64,000 nt of DNA. Source: Rhizobacter koreensis (GTDB lineage Bacteria > Pseudomonadota > Gammaproteobacteria > Burkholderiales > Burkholderiaceae_C). A program made the position numbers and the translations under genes. Numbering within the stretch: the first letter of the stretch is position 1; each line of letters starts with the position of its first letter. This document shows, in pieces, positions 27,418 through 36,998 of the stretch. The DNA lies in NCBI RefSeq assembly GCF_013366375.1, contig NZ_JABWMJ010000001.1:186001-250000 (forward strand), read 5' to 3'. The notes under the pieces are model-generated. The model saw nothing but the letters and a program-made list of their open reading frames with translations, was not told the origin of the DNA and ran no database searches.

Positions 27418-28740
27418 TCAGCGCTCGCGCACCAGCATCAGGATCCGCCGATTCCGGTCGTCGGCGACCAGCAGGGCACCGCTCATGGCGACGGCGACGC
27501 CGGCCGGCGCGAACGCGCCGCCGCGGCTGCGGGGGCGCTCGCGCAGCCACTCGATCGGGGCGCCGCTCGGCACGCCGTCGGCGTCGAGCGGGAAACCGAC
27601 CACGCGGTGCCCGGCGGCGCGGTGACCGTGCCAGGCCACCAGCAACTGGCCCGCGAACGGGCTGCGATGCTCGGTCGGCAGCGCGAGCGCGTGCAGCGGC
27701 GCCGCGTGCGCCGGCCAGAGCTTGAGCGGCGCGGTCGTGCGCGCGCACGGCGGGTCGGCGTAGCCGCGTGCCGGCCGCCGTGCGCCCACGCACGCCGGCC
27801 AGCCGTAGTCCGCGCCGTCGCGCAGCAGGTTCAGCTCCTCGGGCGGCGCGCCGGCGTCGGGGTAGTCGATCGAATTCTCGCCCTGCAGCAGCGTTCGTGT
27901 CTGCGGCAGCCAGGCGAGCGCGAGCGAGTTGCGCAGGCCCGTCGCGAACGGCCGCAGCGAGTGCAGCGTCTGCCGCGGTCCGGCGAGCAGCGCCTCGTAA
28001 ACCGCAGCGCGCGGCCGTTCGCCGCTCATTTCGGGGCAGGGCAGCGTCTGGCGCCCGGCGGCATCGCGACACGCGTCGGTCGCCGAGCCGACGCCGATGA
28101 AGAGCCGGCCCGGCCCGCCGAACACGATCTCCTTGAGCGGATGCGCGCCGTCGGCCGGCAGGCCGTCGATCACCGCGTCGGGCCGCAGCGGCGCACCCGG
28201 CGCGAGGCGCCAGACGCGGCTCGCCTCGGCGACGTAGATCCGGCCATCGGGCGCGCCGACCATGCCGAACGGCCGGTCGAGCCGATCGAGCAGCACCCGC
28301 GTCTGCGCGCGCGGGCCGGCGTCGCCCACCTGCCCGACGCGCAGTTCGATCAGGCGCCCCTGGTTCGGCTCCCAGCTCCCCATGTCGACCACCCAGAAGC
28401 GGTTCGGCGCCACCTCGAGCATGCGACGCGGCATGCGCAGGCCGTCGGCCGCGCCGGCGACGAGCGCCACGCAGGTGCCGGGCGGCGACGCGAGGTCGAC
28501 CCGCGCAAAGCCGGCGCAGGTGGCGGCGGCGCTCGCCGCGGCGGAGCGGGCCGAGGCTGCTCCGGCCGGTTCGACGGCGGCGGAGCCCGCTGCAGCCGCC
28601 CGCTGCGGCACCGGACGCGCGGGCTCGGCGGCATGCACGCTGGCGCTCGCAGCGGCGGCCAGGCAGACGAGAAGCGCGCCGGCGAAGCGTCCCGACGTCC
28701 GTCTCGCGTTCGCTGCGCGGCTGGTCGGCTCACCGGACAC
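27418..28740 (-). CDS. Exported sorbosone/glucose dehydrogenase-like beta-propeller
   Basis: About 440 residues with a Sec signal (RFAGALLVCLAAAASASVHA), an Ala-rich linker, and a six-bladed beta-propeller of the soluble quinoprotein glucose/sorbosone dehydrogenase family. Typical segments are PFGMVGAPDGRIYVAE, FIGVGSATDAC, PEELNLLRDGADYGWP and GVAVAMSGALLVADDRN. GTG at 28740 is chosen because it places the signal peptide correctly; a GTG at 28836 overlapping the queA stop would add 32 basic residues. No PQQ biosynthesis genes are in the window, so cofactor use is not proven. It interrupts the common queA-tgt order. Confidence 0.82.
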   Translation of the reverse strand: MSGEPTSRAANARRTSGRFAGALLVCLAAAASASVHAAEPARPVPQRAAAAGSAAVEPAGAASARSAAASAAATCAGFARVDLASPPGTCVALVAGAADGLRMPRRMLEVAPNRFWVVDMGSWEPNQGRLIELRVGQVGDAGPRAQTRVLLDRLDRPFGMVGAPDGRIYVAEASRVWRLAPGAPLRPDAVIDGLPADGAHPLKEIVFGGPGRLFIGVGSATDACRDAAGRQTLPCPEMSGERPRAAVYEALLAGPRQTLHSLRPFATGLRNSLALAWLPQTRTLLQGENSIDYPDAGAPPEELNLLRDGADYGWPACVGARRPARGYADPPCARTTAPLKLWPAHAAPLHALALPTEHRSPFAGQLLVAWHGHRAAGHRVVGFPLDADGVPSGAPIEWLRERPRSRGGAFAPAGVAVAMSGALLVADDRNRRILMLVRER

Positions 28741-28828
28741 CGCCGGGCGGCGATCCCGAGCCGGCGCGGCGCTGTCGGCGGTAACGCCTGGCGCTCTCCG
28801 CCGCCGCGGCCCGACTTGCCTCTGCACG

Positions 28829-29890
28829 TCAGCCACCGGCAGCCGCGGGGGTTCGCTCGAGCAGCATCGCGTCGCCGTAGCTGAAGAAGCGGTAGCGCTC
28901 GCGGATCGCGTGCGCGTAGAGCGCGCGGATGCGCGCGTGCCCGGCGAACGCGCTGACCAGCATCATCAGCGTGCTCCTGGGCAGGTGGAAGTTCGTGATC
29001 AGCACGTCGACGACGCGGAACGCGAAGCCCGGCTTGATGAAGATGTCGGTCTCGGCGCTGCCGGCGCGCAGCGTTTCGCCGGGTGCGGCGTCGCGCGCCG
29101 CCGATTCGAGCGCGCGCAGGGTGGTCGTGCCGACCGCGACGACGCGGCCGCCGCGCTGCCGCGTCGCCTCGATGGCGGCGACGGTCGCGGGCGGCACCTC
29201 GAACCACTCGCTGTGCATGGTGTGCGACGCGATGTCGTCGCGCACCGGCTGGAAGGTGCCGGCGCCGACATGCAGCGTCACGCTGGCTCGGTCGACGCCT
29301 TGCGCGGCGAGCGCGTCGAGCAGGGCGGCGTCGAAGTGCAGGGCGGCAGTCGGCGCCGCGACGGCACCGGCGCGCGCCGCAAACACGGTCTGGTAGCGCC
29401 GCTCGTCGTCGGCGCCGGCGTCGTGCGCGATGTACGGCGGCAGCGGCACCGCGCCGTGGCGCTCGAGCAGGGCGAACGGATCGTCGGGAAAGTGCAGCCG
29501 CACCAGCGCGTCGCCGGGGCCGTCGCGCCCGATCACGTCGGCGTCGAACGCGTCGGCGAAGCGGATGCGACCGCCGGGCTTGGGCATCTTGCTGGCCCGC
29601 ACGTGAGCCAGGACGTCGTTGCCGGGCAGCACGCGCTCGACCAGCGCCTCGACCGCCCCGCCGGTCGCCTTGGTGCCATGCAGGCGCGCCTTGATCACCC
29701 GAGTGTCGTTGACGACGAGCAGGTCGCCGGTGCGCAGCAGGCCGGGCAGGTCGCGGAAGCGACGATCGACCGGCTCGGCGCCGCGGCCGTCGAGCAGACG
29801 CGAGGCGGTGCGCTCGGCGGCAGGTTGCTGCGCGATGAGCTCGGGCGGCAGGTCGAAGTCGAAGTCGCTCAGCGTCAGGGGCTCGCTCAT
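28829..29890 (-). CDS. queA: S-adenosylmethionine:tRNA ribosyltransferase-isomerase
   Basis: 353 residues; converts preQ1-tRNA to epoxyqueuosine-tRNA using the ribosyl part of SAM. Family segments include [39 protein letters not shown], and [18 protein letters not shown]. The ATG at 29890 ([10 protein letters not shown]) matches family N-termini; the open frame upstream overlaps recG and is ignored. It is divergent from recG with only 16 bases between the two start codons. Confidence 0.97.
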   Translation of the reverse strand: MSEPLTLSDFDFDLPPELIAQQPAAERTASRLLDGRGAEPVDRRFRDLPGLLRTGDLLVVNDTRVIKARLHGTKATGGAVEALVERVLPGNDVLAHVRASKMPKPGGRIRFADAFDADVIGRDGPGDALVRLHFPDDPFALLERHGAVPLPPYIAHDAGADDERRYQTVFAARAGAVAAPTAALHFDAALLDALAAQGVDRASVTLHVGAGTFQPVRDDIASHTMHSEWFEVPPATVAAIEATRQRGGRVVAVGTTTLRALESAARDAAPGETLRAGSAETDIFIKPGFAFRVVDVLITNFHLPRSTLMMLVSAFAGHARIRALYAHAIRERYRFFSYGDAMLLERTPAAAGG

Positions 29891-29906
29891 CGGCCAAAAT
29901 TGTCCC

Positions 29907-32126
29907 ATGAGCACCCCGCCGCCCGCGTCCGCCGCCGCGGCGTCGCGCGAGCCAGCGGCGCCGGCCCCGCCGACCAGGGCGGCCAAGAGCGGCCCGCAGC
30001 AGGCGCTCGAGAAGCTCGGCCTCGTGCGCGACATCGACCTCGCGCTGCACGTGCCGCTGCGCTATGACGACGAGACGCGGGTCGTGCCGATCGCGAGCCT
30101 GCGCGACGGCGCCACCGCACAGGTCGAGGGCGTGGTCACCGACTGCCGCGTCGAGTTCCGGTCGCGGCGCCAGCTCGTCGTCAAGATCGGCGACGGCAGC
30201 GACGACCTGGTGCTGCGCTTCCTGCACTTCTACCCGTCGCACCAGAAGACGCTCGCGGTCGGGCACCGCGTGCGGGTGCGCGGCGAGGTGCGCGCGGGCC
30301 TCCTGGGCATCGAGATGGTCCACCCGACGTTCCGCGCGGTCGACGCCGGCACCCCGCTGCCGCGCACGCTGACGCCGGTCTATCCCACCAGCGCGCAGCT
30401 GCCGCAGGCGTACCTGCGCAAGGCCGTCGCCGGTGCGCTGCCGCGCGCCGACCTGGCCGAGCACGTGCCGGGCGACCTGCTGCCTGCTGGCACCATGCCG
30501 CTGCGCGCCGCGCTCGCGGTGCTGCACGCGCCCGGCCCCGACGACGACCTCGACGCCATCGAGGATCGCAGCCACCCCGCGTGGCAACGCCTCAAGTTCG
30601 ACGAGCTGCTGGCGCAGCAGATCGCGCAGCTCGAGGCCAAGCGCGAGCGCGAGCGCCAGCGCGCGCCGCGCTTCGCCGCGCGCGTCGGCGCGCTGCGCGA
30701 CGCGCTGCTGGCCGCGTTGCCGTTCGGCCTCACGAGGGCGCAGCAGCGCGTCGTCGCCGAGATCGACGCCGACCTCGCGCGCGAGCAGCCGATGCACCGC
30801 CTGCTGCAGGGCGACGTCGGCTCCGGCAAGACGGTGGTCGCGGCGCTCGCCGCCGGGCGCGCGATCGAGGCGGGCTGGCAGTGCGCGCTGATGGCGCCGA
30901 CCGAGATCCTCGCCGAGCAGCACCTGCGCAAGCTGGTCGGCTGGCTCGCGCCCCTCGGCGTCGGCGTTGCCTGGCTGACCGGCAGCCGCAAGGGCAAGGC
31001 GCGCGACCGGATGCTCGAGCAGGTCGCGTCGGGCGAGGCGATGCTCGTGGTCGGCACCCACGCCGTGATCGAAGAGCAGGTGCGCTTCGCGCGGCTCGGC
31101 CTCGCGATCATCGACGAGCAGCACCGCTTCGGCGTCGAGCAGCGTCTCGCGTTGCGGGCGAAGCTGGTCGCCCAGGCGTCGAGCGCCCACGGCGGCGCGG
31201 CGCTCGAGCCGCACACGCTGATGATGAGCGCAACGCCGATCCCGCGAACGCTCGCGATGACGCTGTTCGCCGACCTCGACGTCAGCACCATCGACGAGCT
31301 GCCGCCCGGCCGCATGCCGATCGTCACCAAGCTGTTCGCCGACGCCCGTCGCGACGAGGTGATCGCGCGCATCCGCGACGAGATCGCGCGCGGGCGGCAG
31401 GCGTACTGGGTCTGCCCGGTGATCGACGACGAGACGGAGGATGGCGCCGACTCGACCGGCGAGGGGCCCGGCGCCGGCGCTCGCGCCGCACGGCCGGGCG
31501 CCCGCAACGCCGCGCGCGGCACCGCGTCGGCGGCCGCGCGCGAACTCGAGAACGTCACCCGCACGCATCGGCGCCTGTCGGCGGCGCTGCCCGGCCAGCC
31601 CGTCGGGCTGCTGCACGGCCGCATGCCGGCGGCCGAGAAGGCGGCGACGATGGCCGCGTTCGCGGCCGGCCACGTCGCGGTGCTGGTCGCGACGACCGTG
31701 GTCGAGGTCGGCGTCGACGTCGCCAATGCCTCGCTGATGGTGATCGAGCACGCCGAGCGCTTCGGCCTGTCGCAGCTGCACCAGCTGCGCGGCCGCGTCG
31801 GGCGCGGCTCGGTCGCGAGCGTTTGCGTGCTGCTCTACGGCAGCCCGCTCTCGATCACCGCGAAGGCGCGCCTCAAGGCGATGCTCGAGACCGCCGACGG
31901 CTTCGAGATCTCGCGGCGCGACCTCGAGATTCGCGGGCCCGGCGAGTTTCTCGGTGCGCGTCAGTCGGGCGCCGCGCTCCTGCGCTTTGCGGACCTGCAC
32001 GCCGACAGCGAACTCGTCGAGCAGGCGCGCGGCGCCGCCGAGACGCTCCTTGCCCGCGACCCGGCCGCCGCCGCGCGCCACGTGGCGCGCTGGCTCGGTG
32101 ATCGCGCCGAGTACCGCAAGGCCTGA
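29907..32126 (+). CDS. recG: ATP-dependent DNA helicase RecG
   Basis: 739 residues; remodels stalled forks and Holliday junctions. Order: N-terminal wedge/OB domain, Walker [18 protein letters not shown]-type box [13 protein letters not shown]-like motif [14 protein letters not shown], and helicase C motifs [10 protein letters not shown] and [11 protein letters not shown] low-complexity Ala/Gly/Arg insertion is found at about residues 510-545, between VCPVIDDE and the [11 protein letters not shown] segment. The start ATG at 29907 is followed by an Ala/Pro-rich tail not present in the E. coli protein. Divergent from queA. Confidence 0.97.
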   Translation: MSTPPPASAAAASREPAAPAPPTRAAKSGPQQALEKLGLVRDIDLALHVPLRYDDETRVVPIASLRDGATAQVEGVVTDCRVEFRSRRQLVVKIGDGSDDLVLRFLHFYPSHQKTLAVGHRVRVRGEVRAGLLGIEMVHPTFRAVDAGTPLPRTLTPVYPTSAQLPQAYLRKAVAGALPRADLAEHVPGDLLPAGTMPLRAALAVLHAPGPDDDLDAIEDRSHPAWQRLKFDELLAQQIAQLEAKRERERQRAPRFAARVGALRDALLAALPFGLTRAQQRVVAEIDADLAREQPMHRLLQGDVGSGKTVVAALAAGRAIEAGWQCALMAPTEILAEQHLRKLVGWLAPLGVGVAWLTGSRKGKARDRMLEQVASGEAMLVVGTHAVIEEQVRFARLGLAIIDEQHRFGVEQRLALRAKLVAQASSAHGGAALEPHTLMMSATPIPRTLAMTLFADLDVSTIDELPPGRMPIVTKLFADARRDEVIARIRDEIARGRQAYWVCPVIDDETEDGADSTGEGPGAGARAARPGARNAARGTASAAARELENVTRTHRRLSAALPGQPVGLLHGRMPAAEKAATMAAFAAGHVAVLVATTVVEVGVDVANASLMVIEHAERFGLSQLHQLRGRVGRGSVASVCVLLYGSPLSITAKARLKAMLETADGFEISRRDLEIRGPGEFLGARQSGAALLRFADLHADSELVEQARGAAETLLARDPAAAARHVARWLGDRAEYRKA

Positions 32127-32243
32127 CGCGCCCTCGCGCACACCGGCCGGCTCGCTCGCGCGACCGGTGCGTCGCCCGTCGCTAACATCGCCCGCCACGG
32201 CGACGCGCTGCCGCGCACGACGAACCTGGGAGGAAGCACTCGG

Positions 32244-33584
32244 ATGTCACTGTTCGGTCGCGCCGCAGCGATCCTGCTGAAGCCGCGGCGAACCTGGCTC
32301 GCGATCACGGCCGAGCCGCGCGCCCGACGCGTCGCCGGCCACCTCGCGCTCGTCATGCTGCTGCCCGCGCTCGCGGTGTTCATGCGCCGCTCGGTGCTCG
32401 GCGGAGCCCGGCCCGACGCCCCCGACGCCGCCTGGCTCGGTCGCGCACTGCTCTGGCCGGCGGTCACGTACGGCGGCGCGCTGCTCGCGGTCGGCGCGCT
32501 CACGCTGCTCGTCGACGCGCTCGCGCCGCTGTTCGGCACGCGCCGCAACCTCAAGGCGACGCTCGACCTCGTCGGCTACACGGCGACGGCCGTGGCGCTG
32601 GGCTGCGTGCTGCTCGCGACCCCGCTGCCCGCGCTCGCACTGCTCGGCGCAGCCTGGGCGGTGTACCTCTTCCACACCGGCCTCGCGCCGCTGCTGAAGA
32701 CGCCGCGCCCGAACGCGCTCGCCTACACGTCGGCCGTGACGGTGGCGAGCGGGCTGATCGCGCTCGCGGTCGGCGCACTGCTCGAACGCTCCGTCCCGGC
32801 GAGTCCCGGCCCGCGCTGGGCGAGCGCCCAGCGTGCGCCGGAGCCGCTCGGGTTCGACCGCACCACCGTGGCGGCGATCGCCGAACAGATGGAGGCGACG
32901 AGCCGGCGCATCGCCGCGGCGGCGGGCGATGCCGCGCGCGCGGGCGACGGCGCCGCGGCCGCTTCGGCGGGGTCCGGGCCGGAGCCGGTCAGTGGCGCCG
33001 GTGCAGCGCCGCCCGCCTCGGCATCGGCGGCCGGACCAGCGGCCGCGTCGGCGAGCCCTGCAGCGCCCGCATCGGCCGCGCGCGCCGCGGCGTCGAACCC
33101 GGTCGCCGCGAGCGTCCGCGTCGCACCCGGCGGTCGCCCGCTCCCTGCAGCGGACCTGCGCGCCGCGTTGCCCGAGACCCTGCGCGACTGGCGCCGCGAG
33201 TCCATCGCCGCGCGCGACGCGCGGCCCGGCGACACGCTGCTGGCGTGGGCGAAGGCACGCTACGCGTCGGGCGAGCGGCGCGTCAGCGTTGCCGTCGCGG
33301 ACCTCGGCGGCGCCGTGCTGCAGCCCGAGATGCGCACGCGCCCGCACGTCGAACTGCACAGCCGATCGGCGACGCAGAGCGAGGCCAGCTACAACGACGG
33401 CCAGCGCGCGATCCGCGAGGTTTCGACTGCGGACGGCGCGCGCGCGACCTTCACGGTGATCCTCGCCAACGGCGTGATGGTCGAGGTGCAGGGAGAGCGG
33501 GTGCCGATGCCGTTCCTCAAGGGCCTCTACGCGGCACTCGACGTGGCACGGCTCGAGGCGCTGCAGCGCGCGCCGACGCGCTGA
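32244..33584 (+). CDS. Yip1-domain membrane protein with long Ala/Ser/Pro linker
   Basis: 446 residues. The N-terminal 180 residues hold about five hydrophobic helices and match the bacterial Yip1 pattern (VGYTATAVALGCVLLATP). Residues about 225-290 are an Ala/Ser/Pro/Gly-rich linker, and residues 300-440 form a soluble domain with a beta-rich C-terminal part (ATFTVILANGVMVEVQGERV). Function is unknown; the soluble part is not recognised. A GGGAGGAA Shine-Dalgarno precedes the ATG. It stands alone between recG and the solute-binding protein. Confidence 0.78.
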   Translation: MSLFGRAAAILLKPRRTWLAITAEPRARRVAGHLALVMLLPALAVFMRRSVLGGARPDAPDAAWLGRALLWPAVTYGGALLAVGALTLLVDALAPLFGTRRNLKATLDLVGYTATAVALGCVLLATPLPALALLGAAWAVYLFHTGLAPLLKTPRPNALAYTSAVTVASGLIALAVGALLERSVPASPGPRWASAQRAPEPLGFDRTTVAAIAEQMEATSRRIAAAAGDAARAGDGAAAASAGSGPEPVSGAGAAPPASASAAGPAAASASPAAPASAARAAASNPVAASVRVAPGGRPLPAADLRAALPETLRDWRRESIAARDARPGDTLLAWAKARYASGERRVSVAVADLGGAVLQPEMRTRPHVELHSRSATQSEASYNDGQRAIREVSTADGARATFTVILANGVMVEVQGERVPMPFLKGLYAALDVARLEALQRAPTR

Positions 33585-33718
33585 AAAGCGGCGCGAAAAC
33601 GCGCCGCGGTGCCGGTGAAGACACCGCCCCGCCGCCGATCCGGAACCGCGTGCGGGGTGAAGGCCGCGCGATATCCTTGCGCACCGCTGCTCGCCAGCTC
33701 GCCCCGGAAAGGCCGCTC

Positions 33719-34615
33719 ATGATCCGTCTCGTCCCGCGCTCGTTCCTGCTGCTCGCGCTCGCGGCGCCGCTGCTCTCGATGGCGCAGACACCCACGTCGA
33801 CGCTCGACAAGGTCAAGCAGAGCGGCGCGATGACGCTTGCCTACCGCGAGTCGTCGATCCCGTTCTCGTACCTCGACGACAAGGCGCAGCCGGTCGGCTT
33901 CGCGCACGAGATCTGCATGAAGATCGTCGACCAGGTCAAGCGCGCGACCGGCCGCAACGACCTCAAGGTGAACCTGCAGGCGGTGACCTCGCAGAACCGG
34001 ATTCCGCTGCTGCAGAACGGGACCATCGACATCGAGTGCGGCTCGACCACCAACAACAGCGAGCGCGGCAAGCAGGTCGCGTTCGCGACCAACTACTTCT
34101 ATACCGGCACGCGCTTCCTGGTGAAGACCGGCACCCAGGTCAAGTCGATCGCCGACCTGGCCGGCAAGCAGGTGGTGTCGACCACCGGCACCACCAACTA
34201 CCGCATCCTTCGCACGCTCAACGAGGAGCGCAAGCTCAACATGGACCTGCTGAGCGCCAAGGATCACGCCGAGGCCGCGCTGATGGTGCAGACCGGTCGT
34301 GCGGTCGCGTTCGGCATGGACGACATCCTGCTGTACGGCCTGCGGGCCGCGGCGCAGAACCCGGCCGAGCTCGCGGTGGTCGGCGAGGCGATCCAGGTCG
34401 AGCCGTACGCGATCATGCTGCGGCGCGACGATCCGGCGTTCAAGAAGCTCGTCGACGACACGCTCGCGGGTCTCATGAAGAGCGGCGAATTCGAGGCGCT
34501 CTACAAGAAGTGGTTCCAGTCGCCGATCCCGCCCAAGGGCATCAACCTGCAGGTGCCGATGAGCAAGGAGCTGATGGACAACATGAAGGCGCTGAGCGAC
34601 AAGCCGGCGACCTGA
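33719..34615 (+). CDS. Amino-acid ABC transporter substrate-binding protein (GltI-like)
   Basis: 298-residue periplasmic binding protein of SBP family 3. Residues 1-22 form a Sec signal (SFLLLALAAPLLSMAQ). The mature start DKVKQSGAMTLAYRESSIPFSY and the ECGSTTNNSERGKQVAF block resemble glutamate/aspartate-binding GltI. GGAAAGG precedes the ATG. No permease or ATPase gene is adjacent, so the cognate transporter must be elsewhere, or the protein serves another receptor. A terminator follows 18 bases after the stop. Confidence 0.9.
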   Translation: MIRLVPRSFLLLALAAPLLSMAQTPTSTLDKVKQSGAMTLAYRESSIPFSYLDDKAQPVGFAHEICMKIVDQVKRATGRNDLKVNLQAVTSQNRIPLLQNGTIDIECGSTTNNSERGKQVAFATNYFYTGTRFLVKTGTQVKSIADLAGKQVVSTTGTTNYRILRTLNEERKLNMDLLSAKDHAEAALMVQTGRAVAFGMDDILLYGLRAAAQNPAELAVVGEAIQVEPYAIMLRRDDPAFKKLVDDTLAGLMKSGEFEALYKKWFQSPIPPKGINLQVPMSKELMDNMKALSDKPAT

Positions 34616-34633
34616 CGCGCACCGCGCGTCGCG

Positions 34634-34661
34634 AAAGGCCGGCCGCGTGCCGGCCTTTTTT
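34634..34661 (+). terminator. Rho-independent terminator after the solute-binding protein gene
   Basis: A perfect 7-bp GGCCGGC/GCCGGCC stem with a CGCGT loop, extended by AAA/TTT, ends in six T residues. It starts 18 bases after the stop codon and closes the transcription unit before oxyR. Confidence 0.9.
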
Positions 34662-34785
34662 CATGGGCGCGTGCGATCGCGGGCGGCCCGGGCGCTCCGA
34701 CGCCCGGCGGCGCGCTGCCGCATCCGGGCTCGTCGCGTGCCACAAGCCCTGACATACTTTCCGCGCCGGCCTTCCGACGCATGCC

Positions 34786-35709
34786 ATGACGCTCACCGAA
34801 CTCCGTTACGTGGTCGCCGTCGCGCGCGAGCGTCACTTCGGGCGCGCGGCCGAGTCGTGCTCGGTGTCGCAGCCGACCCTCAGCATCTCGATCAAGAAGC
34901 TCGAGGACGAGCTCGAGGTGCGCATCTTCGAGCGCGGCACCAGCGACGTGAGCGTCACCCCGATCGGCGAGGAGATCGTGCGCCAGGCGCAGGCGGTGCT
35001 CGACCAGGTGAACTCGATCCGCGAGACCGCCAAGCGCCGCCACGACCCGGTGGCCGGCCCGCTCCGCCTCGGCGTCATCTACACGATCGGCCCCTACCTG
35101 CTGCCCGAGCTCGTGCGCGAGGCGATCGAGCGGGTGCCGCAAATGCCGCTGATGCTGCAGGAGAACTTCACCGTCAAGCTGCTCGAGATGCTGCGCGCCG
35201 GCGAGCTCGACTGCGCGATCATGGCCGAGCCGTTCCCCGACAGCGGCCTGGCGATCGCCAAGCTCTACGACGAACCGTTCGTGGTCGCGCTACCGAAGGC
35301 GCACCCGCTCGCCAGCCGCGCCTCGATCAGCGCCGACGAGTTGCGCCAGGAGAAGATGCTGTTGCTCGGCACCGGCCATTGCTTCCGCGACCACGTGCTC
35401 GAGGTCTGCCCCGAGTACGCGCCGTTTTCCGGCAACGCCGAGGGCATCGGCAAGACCTTCGAGGGCTCGTCGCTCGAGACGATCAAGTACATGGTTTCGG
35501 CCGGCATGGGCGTCACGGTGGTGCCGCGCCTGTCGGTGACCGACGAGCCGCAGCCGCACATCGCGTACGTGCCATTCGCCGATCCGGCGCCGACGCGTCG
35601 CGTGGTGCTGGTCTGGCGCCGCAGCTTCACGCGCTACGAGGCGATCGCGGCGCTGCGCAACGTCATCTACGCCTGCAGGCTCGACGGCGTCCACCGGCTG
35701 ACGCCGTAG
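34786..35709 (+). CDS. oxyR: Hydrogen-peroxide-sensing LysR regulator OxyR
   Basis: 307-residue LysR-family activator. The winged helix-turn-helix is at residues 5-60 (FGRAAESCSVSQPTLSISIKKLE). The redox pair is at C199 and C208 in GHCFRDHVLEVC, the same positions as in E. coli OxyR, so peroxide-driven disulfide switching is strongly expected. No katA/katB or ahpCF gene is adjacent; a glutathione peroxidase gene lies 23 kb away. It stands between a terminator and pldA. Confidence 0.95.
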   Translation: MTLTELRYVVAVARERHFGRAAESCSVSQPTLSISIKKLEDELEVRIFERGTSDVSVTPIGEEIVRQAQAVLDQVNSIRETAKRRHDPVAGPLRLGVIYTIGPYLLPELVREAIERVPQMPLMLQENFTVKLLEMLRAGELDCAIMAEPFPDSGLAIAKLYDEPFVVALPKAHPLASRASISADELRQEKMLLLGTGHCFRDHVLEVCPEYAPFSGNAEGIGKTFEGSSLETIKYMVSAGMGVTVVPRLSVTDEPQPHIAYVPFADPAPTRRVVLVWRRSFTRYEAIAALRNVIYACRLDGVHRLTP

Positions 35710-35821
35710 CCGCGGCTTGCCTGCGGCCGCGGCGACGCGGTGCGGCGTGCCCCGATGGCACACTCGCCGGCCCCGGACCTGCCGGCCTCGTCATCCCGGC
35801 CGTCGCCCGGTCGTCGTTTCC

Positions 35822-36931
35822 ATGTCGCTTCGCCTCCCGTTCCCGTCCGCTCCCGCTGTCGCGGCCTTGCTCGCCGCGGCCGCCGCGGCGTCCGCAAGCG
35901 CCCAACCGGCCGAGCCCGCCGCCCGCCTGCCGGGGGCGATCGAGGCATGCGCGCCGCTGCGCGTCGACGCCGAGCGGCTCGCCTGCTTCGACCGGGCGGT
36001 GGCGGCGCAGGTCAAGGGTGCGCCCGCCGGCGCGCCGACCGCGCCCGAGGCGCAGGCCGCGGCGGCCGCCCCCGCCGCGGCGCCGCAGGCGGCGGTCACC
36101 GGGTCGGTCGACGACTCCGGCAGCTACCTCGACGCCCTCTGGGAGCTCACCCCCGAGAGGAAGCGCGGCACCTTCAACTTCAGCGGCTACCGCCCGAACT
36201 ACTTCTTCCCGCTGCACGCGACGACGCGCGTCAACCGTCACCCGCGCTCGCCGGCACCCGACCACTCGGGCACCCTGCCGCACTACCGCAGCGTCGAGGC
36301 CAAGCTGCAGATCTCGCTGCGCACCAAGCTCGCCGAAGGCCTGCTTCTGCCGGACGCCGACCTCTGGTTCGCCTACACCCAGCAGTCGCTCTGGCAGATC
36401 TACAGCGGGGGCATCTCGCGGCCGTTCCGCGTGACCGAGCACGAGCCCGAGCTCGTCTACGTGGTGCCGTTCTCGCAGTCGCTGCCGTTCGGCTGGCGCA
36501 CCCGCCTCGTCGGCCTCGGCCTCGCGCACCACTCGAACGGCCAGGCGCTGCCGTTCTCGCGCAGCTGGAACCGCTGGTACGCGATGGCGGCGGTCGAGAA
36601 CGGCCCGTTCGCGATCACCGCGCGCCACCACGTGCGCATCCACGAGAGCGACGACCAGGACGACAACCCCGACCTCACGCACTTCCGCGGCCGCACCGAG
36701 CTGCTCGGCGTGTGGACACCCGGTGCGTACACGCTGAGCGCGCTCTGGCGCACCAACTTCGACACCCGGCACGGCTCGCTGCAGCTCGACGCCACGATGC
36801 CCGTGAACCGCAAGGACCCGAAGGGCCTGCGCTGGTACCTGCAGGCGTTCAGCGGCTACGGCGAGACGCTGATCGACTACAACTTCCGCCAGAGTTCGAT
36901 CGGGTTCGGCGTGACGCTGTTCGGCTGGTAG
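35822..36931 (+). CDS. pldA: Outer-membrane phospholipase A
   Basis: 369 residues: Sec signal peptide (AVAALLAAAAAASASAQ), a Cys-containing N-terminal segment, an Ala/Pro-rich linker (about residues 65-95), then a 12-strand barrel of the OMPLA family ending in Phe-Gly-Trp, as is typical for outer-membrane proteins. The catalytic His-Ser pair is in GLAHHSNGQ, and the Asn is in the following SRSWNRWY. OMPLA hydrolyses acyl chains of phospholipids that reach the outer leaflet. Activity would supply lysophospholipids to the LplT-like proteins elsewhere in the window. Confidence 0.92.
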   Translation: MSLRLPFPSAPAVAALLAAAAAASASAQPAEPAARLPGAIEACAPLRVDAERLACFDRAVAAQVKGAPAGAPTAPEAQAAAAAPAAAPQAAVTGSVDDSGSYLDALWELTPERKRGTFNFSGYRPNYFFPLHATTRVNRHPRSPAPDHSGTLPHYRSVEAKLQISLRTKLAEGLLLPDADLWFAYTQQSLWQIYSGGISRPFRVTEHEPELVYVVPFSQSLPFGWRTRLVGLGLAHHSNGQALPFSRSWNRWYAMAAVENGPFAITARHHVRIHESDDQDDNPDLTHFRGRTELLGVWTPGAYTLSALWRTNFDTRHGSLQLDATMPVNRKDPKGLRWYLQAFSGYGETLIDYNFRQSSIGFGVTLFGW

Positions 36932-36998
36932 GCGCCTCGCCCGGCAGCGCGCCCCGATAATTGCGGGTTTCCCCCGCCGGCCGCTCGGCCGCGACCGC

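Noticed and set aside
28350-32198. A very long open frame on the minus strand antisense to recG (over 1,200 codons).
   Set aside because: It runs opposite to well-supported recG and Yip1 coding sequence, overlaps queA in another frame and has Arg/Ala/Gly-rich composition. Long antisense frames are expected at about 70% G+C.
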